Below, one piece after another: positions 7,831-14,593 of a stretch of 36,306 nucleotides of DNA (position 1 is the stretch's first letter; every line of letters begins with the position of its first letter). The position numbers and the translations under genes were made by a program. The DNA lies in contig JAVVPE010000012.1 in the NCBI GenBank assembly GCA_036655915.1, positions 1-36,306 on the forward strand. The letters run 5' to 3'. The notes below the pieces were generated by a model, which worked only from the letters and a program-made list of their open reading frames with translations, had not been told where the DNA came from and made no database searches. This stretch comes from JAVWGW01 sp036655915 (GTDB taxonomy: Bacteria; Actinomycetota; Coriobacteriia; Coriobacteriales; Eggerthellaceae).

Positions 7831-7943
7831 GTTGCAAAAAAGCAGCATCCGTACTTTTCCCTTAGTTGGTATGCACCACCGCTTACCTACCCAGTGAAAA
7901 GCTAACCCGTGGCGCCACAGCGCGCACAAGAAAGGTGGAAGCT
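7831..7943 (+). promoter_or_regulatory. Structured rpsO leader, candidate S15 autoregulatory RNA
   Basis: The leader holds a TGGT-ATGC-ACCA hairpin (7867-7878), a perfect palindrome GTGGCGCCAC (7909-7918), and the ribosome site AAAGGTGG (7931-7938). The GGTGG of the ribosome site is complementary to CCACC at 7876-7880, which overlaps the first hairpin, so the two pairings compete. Autoregulation of rpsO by S15 through leader RNA is known in several bacterial groups; that this leader does so is inference from pairing only. Confidence 0.35.
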
Positions 7944-8231
7944 ATGGCTAACAAAGATTCTATCGCCAAAGAACGCACCGAAGAACTCATCAAAGAATTT
8001 GGCAAAAACGATCACGATTCCGGTTCCGCCGAAGTGCAGATTGCCATTTTATCCGAGCGCATTCGCAATTTGACCGAACACCTGAAAAGCCACAAGAAAG
8101 ATCACCACACCCGTCGTGGTCTGTTGATGTTGGTTGGTAAGCGTCGCCGCCTGCTGGTTTACATCAAAAACCGCAACGCTGAAGACTATCGCGTTTTAAT
8201 CAAAAAACTTGGTATTCGCGACAATCTCTAA
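7944..8231 (+). CDS. rpsO: 30S ribosomal protein S15
   Basis: S15 binds the central domain of 16S rRNA early in 30S assembly. The 95-residue protein shows the conserved GSAEVQIAILSERIRNLTEHLKSHKKDHHTRRGL region, written here only in part as GSAEVQIA, HLKSHKKDHH and RRGLLMLVGKRR, spanning residues 28-75. It starts at ATG 7944, six bases after AAAGGTGG. An upstream in-frame ATG at 7866 would add a non-family extension. Length is a few residues more than the usual 89. The neighbour downstream is pnp, the classical rpsO-pnp pair, with a hairpin between them. Confidence 0.97.
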   Translation: MANKDSIAKERTEELIKEFGKNDHDSGSAEVQIAILSERIRNLTEHLKSHKKDHHTRRGLLMLVGKRRRLLVYIKNRNAEDYRVLIKKLGIRDNL

Positions 8232-8238
8232 ACAAACG

Positions 8239-8259
8239 GCCCGCTGCAAGCGGGCTTTT
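8239..8259 (+). terminator. Terminator or attenuator between rpsO and pnp
   Basis: GCCCGCT (8239-8245) pairs with AGCGGGC (8249-8255) around loop GCA, followed by TTTT. It begins seven bases after the rpsO stop. The T-run is short, so partial readthrough into pnp is likely; no clear pnp promoter was found in the following 110 bases. Confidence 0.6.
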
Positions 8260-8304
8260 GTATAACGGTCGACTTTCGCCAAGGGGCGGGGTTGCTCGTG
8301 GAAA

Positions 8305-8355
8305 CAGACGCCGTCTGCCTCCAAAGAAGCTTTGCGCACTTGGGCGCAGGGACAA
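8305..8355 (+). other. Hairpins in the pnp leader
   Basis: CAGACG/CGTCTG flank one base (8305-8317), so the workable stem is CAGAC/GTCTG with a three-base loop. TGCGC/GCGCA form a second stem about 20 bases later. In other bacteria pnp leaders are folded and cleaved in PNPase autoregulation; a similar role here is only a possibility. Confidence 0.3.
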
Positions 8356-8371
8356 GAGAAAGAAAGAATGT

Positions 8372-10564
8372 ATGGAAAAAATAGTTGAATCATTCGAGCT
8401 CTACGGAAAATCCTACCGCTTTGAAACGGGCGAGTTGGCCAAACAAACAAGCGGTGCCGTGCTTGTTACCCAGGGTGATACCACCGTGTTGGTAACCGCC
8501 GTGGTTTCTAAAACGCAAAAAGACTACGACTTCTTCCCGCTCACCGTCGATTTCATGGAAAAGATGTACGCCGTGGGTCGCATTCCCGGTGGCTACTTAA
8601 AGCGTGAAGCACGCCCCAGCGACAAAGGGATTTTAACCGCTCGCATGATCGACCGCCCTGTGCGCCCTGGGTTCCCCGACGGCTTCAAGCAGGAAGTGCA
8701 CGTGGTGGCAACCACTTTTGTGGCCGATGGCGAAAACCCGCCCGACACCATCTGCGTCGGTGGCGCTTCGGCAGCCTTGCTTGTGGGTGGCGCGCCCTTC
8801 GATGGCCCTGCGGCCTGCGTGCGCATTGCCCGCAACACCGAAACCGGTGAATTTATCGTCAACCCGACCTTCGCTGAATCCGAAGCTTCCGATGTGGAAC
8901 TGACCATCGCGGGCACGGCTGATTACATTTCCATGGTTGAAGCTGGCGCTGAGGAAATTTCTGAAGAAGATATGCTTGCCGCTATGACCTTTGGCCAGGA
9001 AGCTATTGCTGCCTTCTGTGAAAAGCAAGCTGCCTTCATCGCGCGCGTCAACCCGACGCCGATGGAATACACCATCCGCCAGGCAGACCCTGCGGTGGCA
9101 CAGCGCGTCGATGCTTATTTAGATCAGATGTCTGCTGCCCTCAAGGATGCCGACAAACTTTCCCGCATGGAAAAAGTGGAAGAAATCAAAGCGACCATCA
9201 AGGAAACTGAATTTTCTGAAGAAGAGCGCGATGCCTGGTCAAAAGACATTGCTGCCGCTTGCAAGTCGCTTGAAAAACATGCCATGCGCGCCATGGTTAT
9301 CGCAACCGGCGAACGTGCCGATGGCCGCGTAGCCGATGAAATTCGTCCGCTGCACATCGTGGCGGGCTACTTGCCGCGTGTACATGGTTCCGGCCTGTTC
9401 CAGCGCGGTCAGACCCAGGCGCTTTCCGTGTGCACCCTAGGGATGCTCAACGAATGGCAGCGTTTGGACACCATCGACCCTGCCGAAGGCAAGCGCTACA
9501 TGCACCAGTACAACTTCCCGCCCTATTGCACCGGTGAAGCCGGCCGCATGGGTGCCCCGAAGCGCCGCGAAATCGGCCACGGAGCGCTTGCGGAACGCGC
9601 GCTTTTGCCCGTGCTGCCCGATACCGACGAATTCCCCTACGCCATTCGCGTCGTATCCGAAGTGCTTGAATCCAACGGTTCGTCTTCCATGGCGTCTGCC
9701 TGCGGGTCCACCTTGGCGCTGATGGATGCCGGCGTGCCCATCAAGCAGCCCGTTTCTGGTATCGCCATGGGTCTTATCAAGGAAGGCGACGATGTCGTTA
9801 TTCTTTCCGATATTCAAGGCTTAGAAGATTTCTTGGGCGACATGGATTTCAAAGTCTGCGGTACCGCCAACGGCATCACCGCGCTACAGATGGACAACAA
9901 GGCCAAAGGCTTATCCGTCGACATCTTGGCACGTGCCTTGTCCCAGGCCAAGCAGGGTCGCGCTCACATTTTGTCGGCCATGCTTGAAACCATCGAAGCG
10001 CCGCGTGGCGAACTTTCCCGCTATGCACCGCGCATCGAAACCATCCACATTCCCGTGGATAAAATTCGCGACATCATCGGCACGGGTGGCAAAGTTATCC
10101 GAGGTATTCAGGAAGAAACCGGCGCCACCATCGAAGTGCAGGAAGACGGCACGGTGCATATCGCCGCAGTTGAAGGCCCTGCTGGTGAAGCTGCCAAGGC
10201 CATCATTTTGGGTATTGTCAAAGAACCCGAGATCGGCGAACTCTACGATGGCGAAGTGGTGGGCATCAAAGATTTCGGTGCCTTCATCAAGCTCACGCCG
10301 GGCAAAGATGGCCTGCTGCACATTTCCCGCGTGGCCAACGGCCGCGTGAACAAGGTGGAAGATGTGCTGGCCATAGGCGATATCGTAAAGGTTGAAGTCA
10401 TCGACGTCGATGACAAGGGCAAAATTTCCCTCGACCGCATCGACAAGCCCGATGCCCCGGCTGCAAGTGCCCCTGCCGCCCCGCGCGACAATCGCCCCGG
10501 GCGCAGCAATCGCGACAGCAACAGCCGCAGCGGCGAAGGTCGCACCCCGCGCAACCGCCACTAA
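8372..10564 (+). CDS. pnp: Polyribonucleotide nucleotidyltransferase (PNPase)
   Basis: PNPase degrades RNA 3' to 5' phosphorolytically and is a core mRNA-decay enzyme. The 730-residue protein contains two RNase PH domains (about residues 10-215 and 320-545) joined by an all-helical segment. A KH domain with IIGTGGKVIRGIQ (about 567-580) and an S1 domain (about 620-690, ending ISLDRIDKPD) follow, then a low-complexity Arg/Ser/Asn tail that could contact RNA. Motif FPPYCTGEAGRMGAPKRREI marks the second catalytic core. ATG 8372 is preceded by AGAGAAAGAAAG; the in-frame upstream ATG at 8258 lies inside the terminator region. Length fits the family. Confidence 0.97.
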   Translation: MEKIVESFELYGKSYRFETGELAKQTSGAVLVTQGDTTVLVTAVVSKTQKDYDFFPLTVDFMEKMYAVGRIPGGYLKREARPSDKGILTARMIDRPVRPGFPDGFKQEVHVVATTFVADGENPPDTICVGGASAALLVGGAPFDGPAACVRIARNTETGEFIVNPTFAESEASDVELTIAGTADYISMVEAGAEEISEEDMLAAMTFGQEAIAAFCEKQAAFIARVNPTPMEYTIRQADPAVAQRVDAYLDQMSAALKDADKLSRMEKVEEIKATIKETEFSEEERDAWSKDIAAACKSLEKHAMRAMVIATGERADGRVADEIRPLHIVAGYLPRVHGSGLFQRGQTQALSVCTLGMLNEWQRLDTIDPAEGKRYMHQYNFPPYCTGEAGRMGAPKRREIGHGALAERALLPVLPDTDEFPYAIRVVSEVLESNGSSSMASACGSTLALMDAGVPIKQPVSGIAMGLIKEGDDVVILSDIQGLEDFLGDMDFKVCGTANGITALQMDNKAKGLSVDILARALSQAKQGRAHILSAMLETIEAPRGELSRYAPRIETIHIPVDKIRDIIGTGGKVIRGIQEETGATIEVQEDGTVHIAAVEGPAGEAAKAIILGIVKEPEIGELYDGEVVGIKDFGAFIKLTPGKDGLLHISRVANGRVNKVEDVLAIGDIVKVEVIDVDDKGKISLDRIDKPDAPAASAPAAPRDNRPGRSNRDSNSRSGEGRTPRNRH

Positions 10565-10599
10565 GCACGTTTGCTGTGGTGCTAGGATATAACACGCAA

Positions 10600-10632
10600 A
10601 GCAGGACCTTATCCTTGGGTCCTGCTTTTTTT
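10600..10632 (+). terminator. Strong Rho-independent terminator after pnp
   Basis: AGCAGGACC (10600-10608) pairs perfectly with GGTCCTGCT (10618-10626) around a nine-base loop, followed by a run of seven T residues ending at 10632. Flanking A and T residues extend the stem. It separates rpsO-pnp from dapB. Confidence 0.85.
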
Positions 10633-10679
10633 ATCAGCAGGTAAGCAGTAAGGAAAAGGAAGATAGGGAAGGCGATCAA

Positions 10680-11453
10680 ATGATTAAAGTAGCAGTAATA
10701 GGTTGTGCGGGCCGCATGGGCTCTTCTGTGGTGGCGGCGGTGCGCGCGGCCGAAGATATGGAACTGACCTGCGGCGTTGACCCCCACGCTGGGGCAGCAG
10801 CGGACGATTTCCCCGTCTACCCCAGCGTGGCGGATGCCCTTGAAGCCAGCACCTTCGATGTGATGGTTGATTTCACGCAACCCGATGTGGTGGCCGGCAA
10901 CCTCAGCCTTGCTCTGCCGGCTGGCGTGGATTGCGTCGTGGGCACAACGGGGCTTTCCCCCGAAACGCTAGAGAGTTTAGCCCAGCTTGCCCAGGGCGGT
11001 GCAGCCCTCTTTTATGCCCCCAACTTCACCACCGGTGCGGTGTTGATGATGGAATTTGCCCGCGCCGCAGCGCCGTATTTCCCGGAAGCCGAAGTCATAG
11101 AATTTCATCACTGCAACAAAAAAGATGCTCCCAGTGGCACCGCAGCGCGCACGGCGCAGCTTATCGGCGAAGCGCGTGGCTTTGCCAGCAGTGCGCCGGG
11201 TGCCGAAACCGAAATCGAAGGCGCCGAGGGTGCCCGCGGTGCGCTGATCAGCGGTGTTCCCGTGCATGCCGTGCGCAGCAGCGGCTATGTGGCCAGCCAA
11301 GAAGTCATATTTGGTTCGCTGGGTCAAACCCTTACTATTCGCCACGATTCGTGGGATACCTCTTCGTATATGCCGGGCGTTTTGCTGGGCATCCGTAGCG
11401 TCGGTGCACGTCAGGGACTTATCGTTGGCCTGGAAACCTTTATGATGGCCTAA
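10680..11453 (+). CDS. dapB: 4-hydroxy-tetrahydrodipicolinate reductase
   Basis: DapB reduces the DapA product to tetrahydrodipicolinate with NAD(P)H in the lysine and diaminopimelate pathway. The 257-residue protein has the nucleotide-binding motif IGCAGRMG at residues 7-14, DFTQPDVV, and the catalytic region FHHCNKKDAPSGTA with the SGTA substrate loop. ATG 10680 follows AGGGAAGG at about eight bases. It comes directly after the pnp terminator, so it should have its own promoter, but no convincing one was seen. dapA follows 119 bases downstream. The split dapB-dapA and dapF-dapL pairs in this window complete the diaminopimelate branch. Confidence 0.95.
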   Translation: MIKVAVIGCAGRMGSSVVAAVRAAEDMELTCGVDPHAGAAADDFPVYPSVADALEASTFDVMVDFTQPDVVAGNLSLALPAGVDCVVGTTGLSPETLESLAQLAQGGAALFYAPNFTTGAVLMMEFARAAAPYFPEAEVIEFHHCNKKDAPSGTAARTAQLIGEARGFASSAPGAETEIEGAEGARGALISGVPVHAVRSSGYVASQEVIFGSLGQTLTIRHDSWDTSSYMPGVLLGIRSVGARQGLIVGLETFMMA

Positions 11454-11572
11454 GGTAGCGCGTATGGTTGTCTTGTTTAGGTTTTCTGCAACGCATAGCC
11501 CTGTAGTGCCATTGATGTCATAATGGGCAAAGCAACGCAAACCGCGCGTCAATCGCATTAAAGGAGTAGAAG

Positions 11573-12472
11573 ATGCCCCCTGTTGAACAGCCTCGTTTCG
11601 GCCGCATGATCCCCGCAATGGTAACCCCATTCGATGATAAGCGCGACCTTGATTTGAAGCAGGCAGCGGCATTGGCTACCCGTTTAATCGAAGGCGGCAG
11701 CGATTCACTTATCATCAACGGCACTACAGGCGAAAGCCCCACGGTGTTTTATCCGCAGAAAATTGAGCTGTTTAAAGCGGTTGTCTCCGAAGTTTCTGGC
11801 AGCGTGCCCGTCATCGCCAACGTGGGTGACAACTGCACGGCCGACACGGTTGATTTTGCCCGCGAAGTTGCCGGGTTGGGCGTCGATGGTTTGATGCTTG
11901 TGGTGCCTTACTACAACAAGCCGCCGCAAGAAGGTTTATACCAGCACTTCAAAACCATTGCCGCTGCGGTCGATTTGCCCATCATTCTTTACAATATTCC
12001 GGGGCGTTGCGTCATCAACATGACGGCACAAACCACGCTGCGTTTGGCTCACGAATGTGAAAACATCGTGGCGGTAAAGGAAGCTTCGGGCGATCTTGAG
12101 CAGGTTAAAGCCATTATCGAAGGCGCACCCGCAGATTTCTGCGTGTATTCCGGTGATGATGCACTCACTTACGATTTAATGCGCGCTGGGGGTGCGGGGG
12201 TTATTTCAACCATCGGCAACGTGGCACCAGCACGCATGAAAGAAATAGTAGATTTGTGTGCGGCGGGCGATTTCGATGCAGCGTGGCAAGCTCACGTGGC
12301 ATTGCAGCCGCTTATGCAGGCATTATTTACCACCTCAAACCCCATCTTGGTGAAGGAAGCCTTGAAGCTCTGCGGTTTCCCTGTCGGCGGGGTTCGCTTG
12401 CCACTAGTAGACGCAACGCAAGAGCAATCCGCAAGCTTAGCGCAGGTTATGCGCGAAGTGGGAGTGCTCTAA
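11573..12472 (+). CDS. dapA: 4-hydroxy-tetrahydrodipicolinate synthase
   Basis: DapA condenses pyruvate with aspartate semialdehyde, the first committed step to diaminopimelate and lysine. The 299-residue TIM-barrel protein has the GTTGESPT motif near residues 49-56, the catalytic tyrosine in YNIPGR near residue 139, and the Schiff-base lysine in VAVKEASG near residue 168. ATG 11573 is preceded by AAGGAG at 11561-11566. The gap from dapB contains a weak CATAAT hexamer at 11519-11524 without a matching -35, so co-transcription with dapB versus a separate promoter is not settled. Confidence 0.95.
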   Translation: MPPVEQPRFGRMIPAMVTPFDDKRDLDLKQAAALATRLIEGGSDSLIINGTTGESPTVFYPQKIELFKAVVSEVSGSVPVIANVGDNCTADTVDFAREVAGLGVDGLMLVVPYYNKPPQEGLYQHFKTIAAAVDLPIILYNIPGRCVINMTAQTTLRLAHECENIVAVKEASGDLEQVKAIIEGAPADFCVYSGDDALTYDLMRAGGAGVISTIGNVAPARMKEIVDLCAAGDFDAAWQAHVALQPLMQALFTTSNPILVKEALKLCGFPVGGVRLPLVDATQEQSASLAQVMREVGVL

Positions 12473-12528
12473 GCGTACAAATTGCACGAAAACGAACGAT
12501 ATCACAGCGGGTGTAATTCATCTGGTGT

Positions 12529-12560
12529 AGCCGAACCCCAACGCGTTGGGGCTTACGGCT
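12529..12560 (+). other. Stable hairpin in the rnj 5' leader
   Basis: An outer stem AGCCG/CGGCT (12529-12533 with 12556-12560) encloses a perfect 16-base palindrome CCCCAACGCGTTGGGG (12536-12551). It ends 34 bases before the rnj start codon. There is no T-run, so it is not a canonical terminator. It could be an RNA element affecting the RNase J message, or a DNA-binding palindrome. Confidence 0.5.
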
Positions 12561-12594
12561 TTCGTGGGTTTCGTGCCCAATATAAAGGAAATAT

Positions 12595-14535
12595 ATGACT
12601 GAAAGAACACCCCGCGAAAACGGGAACGAGAACGAGGGCAAACAGAACACGCGCTCGTACAAACACGTACAGATCGAACATAAGCGCCCCCAGCTCAAAC
12701 GCACAGAAGCAGCTCAGGAACTGGCAGGCGAAGTAAGTCAGGCCAACGCTGCAAGCGCCAAGGCCCACCGTAGTTCTTCGCGCGGCCGTGGCCGTCGTGG
12801 CAGCGGCAATGGCAATGGGGCGGCCAACACGGCCACCACAGCAGCGCAAAGCAACACACGGGGTTCGGCACCGAAAGATCCCAACGCACTTTTGAAGGTT
12901 ATCCCCTTGGGCGGTCTTGACGCCATCGGCAAGAACATGACCGTGTTTGAATGCAATGGCGACATGATCTTAGACGATGCCGGCCTTATGTTTCCCGACG
13001 ATGATCATCCGGGTATCGATCTTATCTTGCCCGATTACACCTACGTGCTCGAAAACGCCGACAAGCTGCGCGGCATCGTTATCACGCACGGCCACGAAGA
13101 CCACACCGGTTCGTTGCCTTACCTGCTTAAAGATCTTGATCGCATGGTGCCCATCTATGCCACAAAGCTTACGCTGGGCCTGATCGAAGGCAAATTTGCC
13201 GAACATAAAATCAAAAATGCGAAGCTTATCGAAATCAAGCCGGGTCAGCAAATCAAGCTGGGCTGCTTCACCGCTGATTTCTTCGCGGTCAACCATTCCA
13301 TCCCCGGTGCCGTGGGCATCTTCTTCCAAAGCCCTGCGGGAAACGTGCTGCACACGGGCGACTTCAAACTTGATCAAACCCCCATCGATGGCGTGCATAC
13401 CGATTTCGGTGCCCTGGCGCGCTTCGCCAAAGTGGGCATTGATCTGCTGATGTCGGATTCCACCAACGCCTTAAACCCCAACTTCACCGCTTCCGAAGCT
13501 GAAGTGGGCAAAGCGCTTTCCACCATCATTTCCCAGGCCCAAGGCCGCGTTATCATCGCGTCGTTTGCCAGCCACATCCATCGTATGCAGCAAATTTGCG
13601 ATGCGGCGGTGGCCTGCGGACGCAAGGTTGTCGTCACGGGGCGCTCGATGGTACAAAACACTGAAATCGCACGTCGTTTAGGCTATTTGAAGGTGTCGGA
13701 TAACGACATCATCGATGCTTACGACTTAAAGGGCATCCCGGCCGAAAAAGTGGTCATCATGTGCACGGGGTCGCAGGGCGAACCGCTTTCGGCGCTGGCA
13801 CGCATATCTAACGGCGACCACAAAACGATCGACCTTGAACAGGGCGATACCGTCATCATTTCGGCCACGCCTGTTCCCGGCAACGAAAAAGCCGTCACCC
13901 GCGTTATCAACTCGCTGGCCAAGGTGGGTGCCGATGTGTATGACAAAAACCGCGCGCGCGTGCATGTTTCGGGTCATGCGGGGGCAGAAGAACTCAAAAT
14001 CGTGCTTTCCATTGCCCAGCCCAAGGCCTTCATGCCGGTGCATGGCGAAGCGACGCACTTGCGCGCCCATGCCGATCTAGCTAAAGCGACAGGTGTTGCT
14101 GGCAACAATATATTCCTCTGCGAAAACGGCGAAAGCCTTGAGCTTTCCGCACGCGGCATCCGTCGAGGTCAAACAGTGCAAAGCGGCATCGTGTATGTCG
14201 ATGGTCTCAGCGTGGGGGATACCTCTGAAGATGTGTTAAACGAACGCAACGCCTTAAGTTCGCAGGGTGTCGCTTCCGTTGCTGCCGCCGTTTCGGGTGC
14301 GCGCAAGGAAATTATCGGCGCCGTTAAGGTGGAAATGCGCGGTATCACGGGTGGCGACGACGAAGATTTACGCTCAGATGCTTCCTATCGCGTGCAAAAA
14401 GCACTGAAAACCGCACTGGCTAAGGGAGGTACGCCCGCAGATTTTGAGCGTGCCTGCAAAAATGCCCTGCTTTCTATTTTATGGGAGCGCACAAAGCAAC
14501 GACCCATGGTTGTTGTGAACTTACTCGATGTTTAG
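12595..14535 (+). CDS. rnj: Ribonuclease J
   Basis: RNase J is a metallo-beta-lactamase-fold nuclease with endonuclease and 5' to 3' exonuclease activity. The 646-residue protein has a disordered polar N-terminus (residues 1-100, rich in Arg, Ser, Asn and Gly, including SSRGRGRRGSGNGNG), longer than in Firmicute enzymes and common in actinobacterial RNase J. The catalytic core starts with IPLGGLDAIGKNM and has zinc motif HGHEDHTG near residues 164-171, a beta-CASP domain, VHGEATHL and a C-terminal domain. ATG 12595 follows AAAGGA. It is upstream of ftsK, a usual actinobacterial neighbour. Confidence 0.95.
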   Translation: MTERTPRENGNENEGKQNTRSYKHVQIEHKRPQLKRTEAAQELAGEVSQANAASAKAHRSSSRGRGRRGSGNGNGAANTATTAAQSNTRGSAPKDPNALLKVIPLGGLDAIGKNMTVFECNGDMILDDAGLMFPDDDHPGIDLILPDYTYVLENADKLRGIVITHGHEDHTGSLPYLLKDLDRMVPIYATKLTLGLIEGKFAEHKIKNAKLIEIKPGQQIKLGCFTADFFAVNHSIPGAVGIFFQSPAGNVLHTGDFKLDQTPIDGVHTDFGALARFAKVGIDLLMSDSTNALNPNFTASEAEVGKALSTIISQAQGRVIIASFASHIHRMQQICDAAVACGRKVVVTGRSMVQNTEIARRLGYLKVSDNDIIDAYDLKGIPAEKVVIMCTGSQGEPLSALARISNGDHKTIDLEQGDTVIISATPVPGNEKAVTRVINSLAKVGADVYDKNRARVHVSGHAGAEELKIVLSIAQPKAFMPVHGEATHLRAHADLAKATGVAGNNIFLCENGESLELSARGIRRGQTVQSGIVYVDGLSVGDTSEDVLNERNALSSQGVASVAAAVSGARKEIIGAVKVEMRGITGGDDEDLRSDASYRVQKALKTALAKGGTPADFERACKNALLSILWERTKQRPMVVVNLLDV

Positions 14536-14543
14536 CCTATAAT
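14513..14543 (+). promoter_or_regulatory. Candidate ftsK promoter at the end of rnj
   Basis: A perfect TATAAT lies at 14538-14543, overlapping the gap just after rnj. The best -35-like hexamer is TTGTGA at 14513-14518, with a long 19-base spacer. The start point would be about 45 bases before the ftsK GTG. Confidence 0.45.
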
Positions 14544-14593
14544 GAATGTAGTATCCTCAAACGCAGATTAAACGCAGCAAAAGGAGTTTCACT

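Noticed and set aside
9911..10561. Long open frame of 216 codons on the - strand opposite pnp
   Set aside because: It is a shadow of biased codon use in pnp; no ribosome site, no family resemblance, and the + strand gene is certain.
10588..10593. TATAAC as a dapB promoter -10
   Set aside because: It lies upstream of the strong pnp terminator, and no -35 is at the right distance, so it would be terminated before dapB.
11519..11524. CATAAT as a dapA promoter -10
   Set aside because: No matching -35 or extended -10 element is visible; left uncalled.
12490..12500. CGAAC upstream of rnj as a LexA half-site
   Set aside because: No second arm is present at the proper distance.
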